The notes under the pieces were generated by a model. The model saw only the letters and a program-made list of their open reading frames with translations, was not told the DNA's origin and searched no databases. The position numbers and the translations under genes are program-made. Shown in pieces: positions 8,502 to 16,963 of a stretch of 64,000 bases of DNA. How positions within the stretch are numbered: position 1 is the first letter of the stretch; each line of letters starts with the position of its first letter. The stretch lies in the NCBI RefSeq assembly GCF_900109045.1, contig NZ_FNYL01000020.1:79315-143314 (forward strand), in the 5' to 3' direction. The DNA is from Dyadobacter sp. SG02. GTDB taxonomy: Bacteria > Bacteroidota > Bacteroidia > Cytophagales > Spirosomataceae.

Positions 8502-9077
8502 ATGAAAAAAGGACGCCTGGAAGCCTTCAGCGATGGCGTCATCGCTATCATTATTACTATCATGGTGCTCGAATTCAAAGTGCCCGAACACGGTCGAGAC
8601 CTTAGCGCCCTGGTCCCACTTGCCCCTTTTTTCCTGAGCTATATTTTGAGCTTTATCTACGTAGGTATTTACTGGAACAACCATCATCACATGCACTACC
8701 TGGTCAACTCCATTAACGGCAGCACCTTATGGGCAAATCTGCTCCTGCTTTTCTGGTTATCGCTCATTCCCTTCGGCACCGAATGGATGGCGGCCAATGA
8801 ATTTGCGCCAGTACCGGTAGCCGTTTACGGATTCTTACTACTTATGTGCGGGGTAGCTTATCAAATTCTAGCCAAGATTTTAGCAAACCATTGTGGAAGC
8901 AATTCCGAACTGGCACGGGCCCTTGGCCGTGACTGGAAAGGAAAGCTTTCCACTGCAATCTATCTTGTTGCGATCGTGATGGCGCTTTGGTCACCCATGC
9001 TGGCATGTGTGCTATATGCTGCCGTTGCATGCATCTGGTTCATCCCGGATACACGGATAGAAAAAATTATTAAATAG
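8502..9077 (+). CDS. TMEM175-family (DUF1211) potassium channel-like protein
   Basis: 191 residues with six hydrophobic segments. The opening KKGRLEAFSDGVIAIIITIMVLE carries the F-S-D signature (F9-S10-D11) of TMEM175, whose bacterial members form tetrameric leaky potassium channels. The rest matches the single six-helix repeat of the bacterial type (WNNHHHMH, LLFWLSLIPFGTEW). It is the last gene of the plus-strand run; 125 bp separate it from the GNAT gene. Assignment is firm at family level. Confidence 0.9.
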   Translation: MKKGRLEAFSDGVIAIIITIMVLEFKVPEHGRDLSALVPLAPFFLSYILSFIYVGIYWNNHHHMHYLVNSINGSTLWANLLLLFWLSLIPFGTEWMAANEFAPVPVAVYGFLLLMCGVAYQILAKILANHCGSNSELARALGRDWKGKLSTAIYLVAIVMALWSPMLACVLYAAVACIWFIPDTRIEKIIK

Positions 9078-9220
9078 TGATCCTAAACTGCCACCCGAGC
9101 AATTGGTGGGTTGCAAATAGTGAATCTTGTAAAAGGTCAATAAATCGACCTTACCCACTAAAGTTTCCGGGAGATTGAGCGTTCTTCAAGACCTCTAAAA
9201 GACGCTATGTTATATTGAAT

Positions 9221-9364
9221 TTGACAATCCTGAACACGTCTATCAAAGCCCACATCGGCATGCCGGGCGCGAGCATTTACGCGGCGTCGAAAGCGGCATT
9301 GCTTTCACTGGCCAAAAACCTTTCGGCCGAGCTCATTGTCGATGGCAACATGGCCATATTGTAA
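9221..9364 (+). pseudogene. Remnant of a short-chain dehydrogenase/reductase gene
   Basis: A 47-codon open stretch reads HIGMPGASIYAASKAALLSL and then AKNLSAEL, which is the catalytic YxxxK helix (Y-A-A-S-K) and following helix of an SDR oxidoreductase, then a TAA stop at 9362-9364. The Rossmann N-terminus (GxxxGIG) and the C-terminus are missing, and upstream codons are not SDR-like, so only a core fragment survives. It lies in the 350-bp gap before the convergent metalloprotease gene. Confidence 0.75.
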
Positions 9365-9376
9365 TTAATTGGGCAT

Positions 9377-9420
9377 AAAAAAACTGGCGCATGAACGAGC
9401 ATTACTCCCCATGCGCCGGT
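9377..9420 (-). terminator. Intrinsic terminator of the metalloprotease transcript
   Basis: An 11-bp stem, ACTGGCGCATG (9383-9393) with CATGCGCCGGT (9410-9420, one G-U pair), with a 16-nt loop. On the minus strand it is followed by a run of seven T (9377-9383), directly after the stop at 9428. Confidence 0.85.
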
Positions 9421-9427
9421 TGCTATT

Positions 9428-11683
9428 TTAGAGGTTTTTCACTTTCGCCTCTGCTTGTTCAATCACCTCGCTAAGCACCTTGCGGCTCTTCATTGTCGAG
9501 ATGGAGCTGGACATTACCTTTTTCGCTTCCGCTTTTTTACCAGAGTCGTTCAATGCATCAGCCAGTGTTTCCAGCGACTGAAAGTAGTCGATATGCCCGA
9601 AGGTATCGGCCGCTTTTTGCGGCGCATCGAGCAGCGCCGCGGTTTGCAGGCGGGCAGCTTCTTCGACATCAGCTTTGCCGGCTACCACAGCCAGCGAGCC
9701 GTCTTTTTCTTCCAATCTTTTGTATTGCTTCAACATCGGACCGGCTACCGCTTTGGCCGCATGCAACGACGCCGGGGTGCCCGGGAGCTTGTCGGCCACT
9801 TCTTTCAAAGTGTCCATCGCCTTGTTCAGCTCCGGCGCGCCGTCGAACACCAATGCGCGGCTCACGTCCTCGGTGAAGTAATCCGGCGCGATTTTGTTCT
9901 CTTCCTTGTCGGTAGAAGGCGCCACAAACACGCGCAGCACATTGCTCATCACCACCTCGTCGAGCATATCCACACCCGCCTGGATGTTGTAGAAGCCCGG
10001 CTCGTCGATCAGCCAGCCGGAGGTAGAAGCACTCACCAGGTGCGTGCCATAGATCGACTCGCCCGGTGCCAGCATGCTTTTGTGTTCCTGGTGGCACCGA
10101 ACGATGAGCGGCTCCCATTTTCTGACGGTACCGCTATCTTTCTGCACGACCAGCACAATGTGGCCGCCGTCTTGGAGCAAATGCTCGTCGAGTGCCATCG
10201 GTTCTGCACTGGTGTTGGTCAGTTTGAGTTCGATACTCACCGGTTCGAGGAACGAATAGGTGTTATTCTCTCTGTTTGGCCGAACTTCCAGTTTGTAACG
10301 TCCCGTGAAGAACTCCGGCTGCGGAGCCTCGAAACCGTGGTTACTGAACCAGTTTTCATTACCCATTTGCACAAAACGGCGCGGCGCATGGCGCATAAAC
10401 TGCAATTCCTCGTTGGTAAAGCGGAAATCGAAATTGGAGAAAAACCCGCTCTGTCCACCGCTCACGTTGTACGGATAGTTCATGAAACTTCTCGCCTCGG
10501 GCTGGTTCAGCAGCGGTATCCACGGGTTGTAGCCCGGGCCCGACAGCGCTTTCTGCCAGCTGTGCGCGAGGTTGAATGCGTGTCCCATTTCGTGGATCGC
10601 TGTCCAGAACAGCATACGTTGCCGCCAAGCTGCCGGGTTAGCGTCGCCGACTGGCGCGTCTTTAATGAAGCTGTTGGTGAAAATGGCGGTACCCTGGCGG
10701 TGGTTCGGGCCAATGTCGTCGAACATCACCCCGCCAAGCCCGTACCCGGTATCGTGCTGATTCGCAAACAGTACCCACAATGCCCATTGCGGTTTGTTGG
10801 CAAATCTCGACCAGTAGGTTTGCATGGCGTTGTGCATTTCGCTGTCGCTCCACGTACCGTTGGCCCCGGCGCCCGTTGCGGGAATCGGTGTGCTGTTGGG
10901 TGAAATGGTCGCATTGAAACCTGCCCGTTTGTAAACACTTTCCAGCGAAAGTACCTCGTTAGGCAAGCTCGCGGGACGGTTGGGGTGGCTGTGCGTAGCA
11001 TAGTCGGTTGACGGGTTGCCGGCATTATCCACTTTATCCACCTCAAATTCGACATCGTCGAAATACTGGCTTACAAAGTCGAGGTTATAGACACGCGTCG
11101 GCGTGCCTGCACCTGTTACCGTCAGTTTGTATTTAGAATAACCTACGCCAAGCCCTCTGCTGGCTTCGAAAAGCAGTTTTTCGCCTGGTACCAATGCATT
11201 ATTTCCCTCGCGGTAAGCGATCGTCGCCTGAATTTTGCGGCGGTTGAGCCCCGTGCATTGGTCGGAAGTTACATTCGCGATCAAATGCGCCGTAGAGCGG
11301 GGCAGCAGGCGGGTAACCTCTATTGATATACGTTTTTGGGGATAAAACCGGTCCACGTCCACGCGAACGGTGATGTTCGTTAGGTTCAAAATGGGGATAC
11401 CCGGTCCGCCGATCGGGGGCAGCACCGTTTTCAGCTTGTATCTGCCGCTCACCGCGGAGCATATTTTCAACGGAATGCCCGGAATGTTCGGAATCGGCAG
11501 GTCGGGAATGGGGTTCAGCGGCGGAATGGGTACGCCCGGGCCGTCAGGTCCAATGTCGCCCGCTTCTGCCACAGAGTCGTCGTCATCGTCGCCGTACACA
11601 TATGCCTGGTAATCAGGATGCTGCTCATCGGACAAAGCAGGGGTTGGCGCCGGAGCTTCCGGCGCATTGTTTTTCTTAGACAT
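9428..11683 (-). CDS. Metzincin-type zinc metalloprotease, proline-rich N-terminus
   Basis: 751 residues. The zinc site H364-E365-M-G-H368-x5-H374 (HEMGHAFNLAH) is the extended metzincin motif, and M401 in SFMNYPYN is the probable Met-turn. Residues 45-75 are a proline ladder (PIPPLNPIPDLPIPNIPGIP), and residues 30-36 hold an acidic run (GDDDDD). A beta-rich domain follows the protease (about 440-590), then a helical tail (620-751). There is no signal peptide or T9SS tail, unusual for such an enzyme, so the place of action is unclear. It is the last gene of a minus-strand group with the 93- and 140-residue proteins. Its target may be one of those neighbours, which is speculation. Confidence 0.82.
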   Translation of the reverse strand: MSKKNNAPEAPAPTPALSDEQHPDYQAYVYGDDDDDSVAEAGDIGPDGPGVPIPPLNPIPDLPIPNIPGIPLKICSAVSGRYKLKTVLPPIGGPGIPILNLTNITVRVDVDRFYPQKRISIEVTRLLPRSTAHLIANVTSDQCTGLNRRKIQATIAYREGNNALVPGEKLLFEASRGLGVGYSKYKLTVTGAGTPTRVYNLDFVSQYFDDVEFEVDKVDNAGNPSTDYATHSHPNRPASLPNEVLSLESVYKRAGFNATISPNSTPIPATGAGANGTWSDSEMHNAMQTYWSRFANKPQWALWVLFANQHDTGYGLGGVMFDDIGPNHRQGTAIFTNSFIKDAPVGDANPAAWRQRMLFWTAIHEMGHAFNLAHSWQKALSGPGYNPWIPLLNQPEARSFMNYPYNVSGGQSGFFSNFDFRFTNEELQFMRHAPRRFVQMGNENWFSNHGFEAPQPEFFTGRYKLEVRPNRENNTYSFLEPVSIELKLTNTSAEPMALDEHLLQDGGHIVLVVQKDSGTVRKWEPLIVRCHQEHKSMLAPGESIYGTHLVSASTSGWLIDEPGFYNIQAGVDMLDEVVMSNVLRVFVAPSTDKEENKIAPDYFTEDVSRALVFDGAPELNKAMDTLKEVADKLPGTPASLHAAKAVAGPMLKQYKRLEEKDGSLAVVAGKADVEEAARLQTAALLDAPQKAADTFGHIDYFQSLETLADALNDSGKKAEAKKVMSSSISTMKSRKVLSEVIEQAEAKVKNL

Positions 11684-11733
11684 GGTTTTAAACTGTTTAG
11701 GATAAAAAATGAGTACTTAAACAATGCGGGATT

Positions 11734-12015
11734 TTACACGTAGCCCGGCATCTGGTCGGTGGGGCTGATTGTCAGCTTGCCATCTTCGATACTGACCTTC
11801 ACGTAGGGATGGCTTACCGGTACCGGCTGTTTGATGCTCCGGTCGGGCAACACCACCTGGACTTTCGTCCCCGGGGCGGCGTCCACCTTTTTGATGGCCG
11901 CCATCCCGAGCTGAAACCGGGTATTCAGGGAAAATTCTTCAACCACCTCGCCGTCGACGAGCAGTTGCGCCTTTTCGTTTGAAAACCCTTCCTGAAAATG
12001 AATTTCGACGATCAT
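11734..12015 (-). CDS. Small protein of unknown function, beta-rich
   Basis: 93 residues, no signal peptide or membrane segment. The first half (VEIHFQEGFSNEKAQLLVDG) and the rest read as alternating strands of a small beta-sandwich, with a PGTKVQVVLPDRSI turn resembling carbohydrate-binding or immunoglobulin-like folds. It begins 12 bp after the Trp/Pro-rich gene and ends 50 bp before the metalloprotease start, so the three are almost surely cotranscribed. Not recognised as a named family. Confidence 0.7.
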   Translation of the reverse strand: MIVEIHFQEGFSNEKAQLLVDGEVVEEFSLNTRFQLGMAAIKKVDAAPGTKVQVVLPDRSIKQPVPVSHPYVKVSIEDGKLTISPTDQMPGYV

Positions 12016-12027
12016 AGGAGTCGGTCA

Positions 12028-12450
12028 CTACCGGATGTTTGTTTTCAGCTGCTCTGCGATGCCTTTCACGGCTTCGAGGGCTGCATTACCGATCAAACCA
12101 GAACGAATGTCCTCGATGGTGGCCAACATATGGTAATTGTTGATCGCGCCACGGAGGGGATCGGGTACGGGATCGATAAACCCGGGGTCGAAGATGCGCC
12201 ACCATGGACCAGGCCACGGACCGGGCCATGGAAAAGGCCACGGGCGCGGCCACCGCCACGGATGGGTGCCGCAATACTCATCGAAATACTTGCTCAGGAT
12301 CGTCTCCTGCGACTTGGAAATGAGCGCCATACCGTGCTTAGCCAGCAATTGCGCCGACTCTTTGGAATCGCTGAACTTGGCCAGCTGAACCAGCTGGATG
12401 CCTGCAAAATAGGCCTCCTGCACGGATTCGAATTCACTTTGCTTTGCCAT
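12028..12450 (-). CDS. Unknown protein with a Trp/Pro-rich insert
   Basis: 140 residues. The flanks are helical and ordinary (ESVQEAYFAGIQLVQLAKFS at the start, AALEAVKGIAEQLKTNI at the end). Between residues about 63 and 88 lies HPWRWPRPWPFPWPGPWPGP, followed by WW, with ten tryptophans in a little over 20 residues alternating with proline. The DNA there (12190-12265) is a chain of imperfect CCATGG/CCACGG units, so it grew by repeat expansion. Tryptophan/proline arrays of this kind occur in membrane-active peptides such as indolicidin, but here the array is internal and nothing shows release. First gene of the trio ending with the metalloprotease. Function unknown. Confidence 0.75.
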   Translation of the reverse strand: MAKQSEFESVQEAYFAGIQLVQLAKFSDSKESAQLLAKHGMALISKSQETILSKYFDEYCGTHPWRWPRPWPFPWPGPWPGPWWRIFDPGFIDPVPDPLRGAINNYHMLATIEDIRSGLIGNAALEAVKGIAEQLKTNIR

Positions 12451-12570
12451 AACGAACTGGATTTAAATGTTGGGAACAGACTGTCACCGGTGTGATGACA
12501 TTTCAAATTTCCCCCAAATTCCTATGAAGCGGTATCGACAATTTTATGGATATTACAACGCGGTTATAAC

Positions 12571-12598
12571 AAAAAAGCACGCTCTCGCGAGCATGCTT
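12571..12598 (-). terminator. Intrinsic terminator after the polytopic membrane protein gene
   Basis: Stem AAGCACGCTC (12575-12584) with GAGCATGCTT (12589-12598, one G-U pair), loop TCGC, and a T-run on the minus strand (12571-12576). It separates the regulator/cysteine-protease part of the cluster from the downstream trio, which then needs its own promoter within 12451-12570. Confidence 0.85.
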
Positions 12599-12624
12599 CC
12601 GGGGGTGCGGGGAATGCGCCGGGG

Positions 12625-13284
12625 CTACCGCGAGGGCGGCATCATGCGTATCCCTTTGTAATAAAGCATAAGCAGGCCCGATTTCAGAAAATTGCCCGAA
12701 ATGAGCACTACGTAAAGAAAATGGTCATTCTGGTAAGGCAAGGCCATGCCGTACAGGAAGTCGATCACGGCGACAAGCAGGTAAATGCCCAGTATGCCGA
12801 GCACAAACCAGGCGTCCCGGACAGCGAGAATACTGCGCCCGAGGTTTTGCCGGTAAAGTACCGTAAGCGCCCACACCGACAGCATGAACAGGTACGCATT
12901 GTTCACATATTCGCCGTAACTATTATAGCTTTCGAGCCCTTGCAGCCAGAATGCGTTGGCGATCTGGAAAATCACAAAAAGCACCGAAGCGATATTGACG
13001 AGCCGGGTAATGAAACCGATATCGATGATCCTTGCCAGGAACAGTCCCAGCATCACAAACTCGATGGTAATGTAGGGATAATCCAAAAACAGGTTGTTGC
13101 TCAGCAACGGCGCGGTAATGGCCGCCAAGAGCTCTATAAGTGATATCGACAAAAGAAAAACCAGGAAATACCGGTACTTCCCGTTCCAGGCACCGCGCCT
13201 GCGCAGCGCCTGAAAAGAAAGGAACAGCCATACCGCCGTAAGCAGCCATCCCGAAAACCGGTATAAAAAGAGTTCTGACAACAT
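12625..13284 (-). CDS. Polytopic inner-membrane protein of unknown function
   Basis: 219 residues with about seven hydrophobic helices (10-26, 38-60, 65-88, 92-112, 125-145, 153-175, 188-208) and short polar loops. No signature I recognise; the pattern resembles the seven-helix histidine-kinase-less sensors and small 7TM proteins common in Bacteroidota. It begins 12 bp after the 183-residue gene and is followed by a strong terminator. A sensor or export role next to two proteases and a two-component system is conceivable but not shown. Confidence 0.72.
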   Translation of the reverse strand: MLSELFLYRFSGWLLTAVWLFLSFQALRRRGAWNGKYRYFLVFLLSISLIELLAAITAPLLSNNLFLDYPYITIEFVMLGLFLARIIDIGFITRLVNIASVLFVIFQIANAFWLQGLESYNSYGEYVNNAYLFMLSVWALTVLYRQNLGRSILAVRDAWFVLGILGIYLLVAVIDFLYGMALPYQNDHFLYVVLISGNFLKSGLLMLYYKGIRMMPPSR

Positions 13285-13296
13285 CCGTAAAAACCG

Positions 13297-13848
13297 TTAA
13301 GCGCCCGGAGGAGGTGTTTTAGATCCAGTACCGCCACCGCCGTCGGTGAATGCGATAACGCGGCCGTCCGTGTGTTTCATAAAACTCCATTTACGCGAAA
13401 AACTTCCCGGCGCGAGCCTGATATTCGCACCGACCACCGGAAAAATTTCCAGACCAATAGACTTAGCTGCTTTCCCCATTCCGATCATAATTACAACTCC
13501 GGTGGCCTTTGGATATGTTTCACTATTAAATGGGCCGCGCGGGTTGTGGTCATTATTGTCGATACCCAACTCATGCGTGGACGCCTTGGCTACGTGGAAA
13601 CGATATGGGCCACACTCCGTTTGACCGGCAGGGACGAGTGCCAACTCTGCATTTTCCAACGACGGCATTTGTCCGACCGGCCCTGGTTCATCCACGAGCA
13701 ACGCGCGCTTGCCTGTGAGCTTTGTAACGAGTTGCAACAATTCCTCTACCGAAAACCGGACACCCAGATTCTTTCTCTGCCCCTTTTCAATAGTGGTCAG
13801 GCCATTAAACCGCTTTACTCTGTCGATCGCTAAGTTATTATTTGCCAT
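13297..13848 (-). CDS. Unknown soluble protein
   Basis: 183 residues, no signal peptide or membrane helix. It ends in a flexible glycine/proline tail (TDGGGGTGSKTPPPGA). It has a mid-region rich in charged and aromatic residues (PYRFHVAKASTHELGIDNND) and a beta-strand pattern around ATGVVIMIGMGKAAKSIGLE. Its start overlaps the end of the cysteine-protease gene by 11 bp, which signals translational coupling, so the two proteins are likely to work together, perhaps as enzyme and substrate or inhibitor. No family recognised. Confidence 0.7.
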   Translation of the reverse strand: MANNNLAIDRVKRFNGLTTIEKGQRKNLGVRFSVEELLQLVTKLTGKRALLVDEPGPVGQMPSLENAELALVPAGQTECGPYRFHVAKASTHELGIDNNDHNPRGPFNSETYPKATGVVIMIGMGKAAKSIGLEIFPVVGANIRLAPGSFSRKWSFMKHTDGRVIAFTDGGGGTGSKTPPPGA

Positions 13849-15064
13849 ATTTCTTGTCTTTTAAGAATGTATAGAATTGGGTTAACGTTTTAAAAAATTC
13901 ATCTAATGGTAGATAAGAAGGTTTCTTGTGATCTTTCGGAAGCATATAAGAGAATGATTTGAACGGATCGAAGACCTGTACCTTTCCTTCTTTCATGAAA
14001 AACACATATTCCTGGCCGATGTCGAAAAACCGGCATATCAGGGCTGATTTCGGCCTTTTTTCAAAGTATCTAAAAAGCGCTTTTTCGATCTTATCAAGCT
14101 TTTCAATGACTTTACTTTCCGATGCAATTACGGAGCGCGGTTGCGCAGATGTACTTTCAGCAGCCAGGTTCGCGACGTCGGTAACAGCGCTACTTACCAC
14201 CGGCAGATACCGTGTGCCATCCTCGATCATCGCCATGTAGTATCTACCATTGTCGTTGGCATTAAGAAAAAACGACGTGTACCTATTATTCGAGCCCGCG
14301 AGGTACATTTTCATATCCCGTGCGAACGTGAGAATATCATCGACAAAAGAATCCGCGTCGTCCAGCAACAGTTCTACGCTGCTATTGGTAACAGTAAATT
14401 CGTAGTCCTCAATGGTGTGCAAACGACTGGCATGCGTATCCGTCCTAAAAGGCGCCGGGACATTTGCGGGCAGTTGCCTGATGTATCTTTTTATAAGATT
14501 TTTTGCATCGACATCCGAAAACGTCCTTGGAGCAGGAGTTCGGTTGACGGCAGTGTGCTTGTGATAAATGATGCCAACAAACCAGCTATCTGACTTAAAT
14601 TCAACGTAATTGAGGTAATAAGTCCTTCCTTGAAATTCCGGAAACGGATCGAGAACTTTTATCCAGTTTAGTTTAATACTCGCCGTAAGCACCTGTTCGT
14701 AGGTACCGCTGGGCACGATATAATGCTGGGAACTGTCAAAATCCCAGGAATGAAGCACGATCGCCGAGGAGCCAACATTTCGTTGTAAGTCGGAGAATAC
14801 AGGTATTCTGTCTAACCGAGAGAATGGTATGGCATTGTTTGCGGCTCCACTCAACTTGCTCCCCATTTCGGTCAGTATTTTGAGGTTTCCCTCATAAGTG
14901 CCTGCGTTGTCCGGATCGCAAAAATCCGGAGCGCTCGAAGGGTCCGAAGGATTGAAATCCACTTTCAGCAATTCGCATTGATTCAATTGTGCGGCAGTGA
15001 ACATTTCTAATGCAGCGGCCCAGCATGATTTCGGTAAGACCTGCGCAACAAGCGTTGTACTCAT
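13838..15064 (-). CDS. Papain-like (C39/AvrRpt2-fold) cysteine protease with C-terminal extension
   Basis: 408 residues from the ATG at 15064; the frame is open further upstream but overlaps the response-regulator gene there and reads as non-coding. C14 in VLPKSCWAAALEMFTAAQ, H114 in SSQHYIVPSG and D139 in IKVLDPFPEFQGRTYYLNY form the order Cys-His-Asp seen in papain-like and C39-like peptidases of the AvrRpt2 type. No signal peptide and no ABC transporter fusion. Residues about 190-408 form a second domain of unknown function, with a helical stretch around SESKVIEKLDKIEKALFRYF. It lies 29 bp after a NarL-type regulator and overlaps the next gene. Substrate unknown. Confidence 0.78.
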   Translation of the reverse strand: MSTTLVAQVLPKSCWAAALEMFTAAQLNQCELLKVDFNPSDPSSAPDFCDPDNAGTYEGNLKILTEMGSKLSGAANNAIPFSRLDRIPVFSDLQRNVGSSAIVLHSWDFDSSQHYIVPSGTYEQVLTASIKLNWIKVLDPFPEFQGRTYYLNYVEFKSDSWFVGIIYHKHTAVNRTPAPRTFSDVDAKNLIKRYIRQLPANVPAPFRTDTHASRLHTIEDYEFTVTNSSVELLLDDADSFVDDILTFARDMKMYLAGSNNRYTSFFLNANDNGRYYMAMIEDGTRYLPVVSSAVTDVANLAAESTSAQPRSVIASESKVIEKLDKIEKALFRYFEKRPKSALICRFFDIGQEYVFFMKEGKVQVFDPFKSFSYMLPKDHKKPSYLPLDEFFKTLTQFYTFLKDKKYGK

Positions 15065-15093
15065 CTCTGATAAAAGGTTAGTGATGGAGGATT

Positions 15094-15729
15094 TTATACG
15101 AGTTTCATTTCCAATGCTTTGACTACTGCTTCCGGGGCGGAGTTGACGTGTAGTTTTTCGTAAATGTGGTTCACGTGTGTGGCCACCGTGCTGAATGAAA
15201 TGCCGCAGTTGGCAGCGATCATCTTGTAGCTCTGCCCTTTTACCATACACCCCAATATCTCCCGCTCGCGGTTGGTAAGGTCCACGAATGTTTGCTCCGA
15301 TTTCACAAATTGTTGCTGAAACATGGCCAGCACCTTCCGCGAAATGCCCGGCGACATGTGCGCACCGCCCGCATACACCTCGCGGATCGCCTGCACGTAC
15401 ACCTGCGGGTCGGGGCATTTGACTATGTAACCCGAAGCGCCCGAGCAAATCGCCTGGAAAATCTTATCGTCGTCTTCGAATACCGTCTGCATCAGCACCT
15501 TGGCGCCCGGCTGGGCCTGGCGGATTTCTACCAGCGCTTCAAGGCCTGACTTCCTGGGCATTTGAATGTCCATCAGCACGACGTCGGGCTTGTGTTTTTT
15601 GACCAGGTACACCGCGTCCCGGGCGTCGGGAATGGCTTCCACCAGCCAGATATCTTCCAATGCCGCAAGAAATAGCACGAGGCCCTGCCGGAAATTTTTG
15701 TTGTCTTCGAATAACAAAACCTTTATCAT
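15094..15729 (-). CDS. NarL/LuxR-type response regulator
   Basis: 211 residues from the ATG at 15729 (MIKVLLFEDNKNFRQGL); a longer frame overlapping the kinase gene is not needed. Receiver domain 1-120 with acidic pocket E9/D10, phospho-acceptor D in KPDVVLMDIQMPRKSG and the later K of SGYIVKCPD. LuxR helix-turn-helix at about 145-205 (LTNREREILGCMVKGQSYKMIAANCGISFSTVATHVNHIYEKL). It follows its sensor kinase by 64 bp. The cysteine protease gene starts 29 bp downstream, so it may regulate its own operon. Confidence 0.92.
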   Translation of the reverse strand: MIKVLLFEDNKNFRQGLVLFLAALEDIWLVEAIPDARDAVYLVKKHKPDVVLMDIQMPRKSGLEALVEIRQAQPGAKVLMQTVFEDDDKIFQAICSGASGYIVKCPDPQVYVQAIREVYAGGAHMSPGISRKVLAMFQQQFVKSEQTFVDLTNREREILGCMVKGQSYKMIAANCGISFSTVATHVNHIYEKLHVNSAPEAVVKALEMKLV

Positions 15730-15793
15730 AGCCGATCGCATTGAATGATGTTCCAAAATTCCGGTAAATGTCGCGGAAGAAAAATCCCCAATT

Positions 15794-16840
15794 TTAGGGA
15801 TGGCAAAGTACTTCCACACGGGTACCTTCGCCAGGACGCGAGTGCACCAGCAAGTCAAGTCCCGACTCTTCGGCCCTTTTCCGGAGGTTGAAAATCCCGT
15901 TTCCCTCGTACTCCCGGTCGGTGTCGTAGCCTTTCCCGTTGTCTTTGATTTCCAGGAAAAGCGCGTCGTTCAGGCGTTGGAGCCGCACGCTCACGCCCGT
16001 AGCGGCCGAATGCTTGACCGCGTTGTTGATCGTTTCTTTGAATATCAGGTAAATGTTCTTGCGCTGCTCCATACTGAGCTGCAAGTCGGCCAGGCTGCTT
16101 TCCGACTGAAATTCGAGGTGCATATCGCATGCCGCAAGCGCCTGGTTAGCAAAGGAATGCATTTTATCGATCAGCTTTTGCAGGGAATCGTTGCGCGGGT
16201 TAATGGCCCACACCGTGTCCTGCATCAGCTCCACCGATTCCCGGGAATTGTTGATAATGCGGTCGAGCACCGACAGCGTTTCCGGCGTGGCGTTTTTGCG
16301 CAGCAGCTCCACAAACAATGCAATGCTGTTGAGGTTCGAGCCCACCTCGTCGTGCAGGTCGGAGGCGATCTGATTTCGGAGATATTGTAGTTTAAGTTTC
16401 TGCCGAAAGTTGTAAAGGTTGAAAATGTAGATCCCAACCCCCGCCACCACGGCCACATATAAGGTAAGCAGGGGAATAAACCACCAGGCATTCCAGAATG
16501 CGGCCTCTTTGCGGATGACAACCCTGCTTGTTTTCAGCACCTTCGAATGAGCATCCAATACCCTGAAATGCAGCTGGTAATAGCCCTTCCTGAGCGTCTC
16601 GTAACGCACCGCAGGATAAACGGCTGGGATCCACCCGTCATCGATCGGGTCCATTTTGAATGCGTAGCTCACGCCCTGGCCCGGATGCTGGGGAAGTTCA
16701 AGGAAAAATTCATCCACTGCCTCGGGCACATACAGCGTATCCGGCAACCCCGCATACGGCTTGCCATTGACTCGGCACCCGCCGGCCGAAAACGGGTCGG
16801 CGCCAGCAAAAAGCAACAGTATACAGATCACGGGCTGCAT
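15794..16840 (-). CDS. NarX-type sensor histidine kinase with Y_Y_Y-like sensor
   Basis: 348 residues. A short signal or anchor (ICILLLFAGADPFSAG) leads into a periplasmic region with the YETLRKGYYQLHFRVLDAHS pattern of a Y_Y_Y beta-sandwich, normally found next to beta-propellers that are absent here. One membrane helix at about 128-150 (AWWFIPLLTLYVAVVAGVGI) precedes HisKA_3 with the phospho-histidine in QIASDLHDEVGSNLNS and an HATPase domain (NAVKHSA, DNGKGYD). Partner is the NarL-type regulator 64 bp downstream. The truncated sensor suggests that it reads a membrane-near signal. Two-component pairing is certain, the signal unknown. Confidence 0.9.
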   Translation of the reverse strand: MQPVICILLLFAGADPFSAGGCRVNGKPYAGLPDTLYVPEAVDEFFLELPQHPGQGVSYAFKMDPIDDGWIPAVYPAVRYETLRKGYYQLHFRVLDAHSKVLKTSRVVIRKEAAFWNAWWFIPLLTLYVAVVAGVGIYIFNLYNFRQKLKLQYLRNQIASDLHDEVGSNLNSIALFVELLRKNATPETLSVLDRIINNSRESVELMQDTVWAINPRNDSLQKLIDKMHSFANQALAACDMHLEFQSESSLADLQLSMEQRKNIYLIFKETINNAVKHSAATGVSVRLQRLNDALFLEIKDNGKGYDTDREYEGNGIFNLRKRAEESGLDLLVHSRPGEGTRVEVLCHP

Positions 16841-16963
16841 CGTTTCGGCGGTTTACTCATCAAATTAGGAAGATCTGCCCAAGGTCTGAGGTTGTGGTGG
16901 GATAACTTATTTACCGGCAATTATCGTCCCGAAAGGATTAATGATTATTTACCTGACGCAATT

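Noticed and set aside
9455..10903. Long plus-strand reading frame (482 codons) opposite the metalloprotease
   Set aside because: It is the reverse of a GC-rich real gene, reads as Arg/His/Val-rich low-information sequence and has no motif.
15065..15448. N-terminal extension of the papain-like protease frame
   Set aside because: It overlaps the response-regulator gene, is Arg/Gly-rich and not protein-like; the ATG at 15064 precedes the catalytic Cys by 13 residues, as expected.
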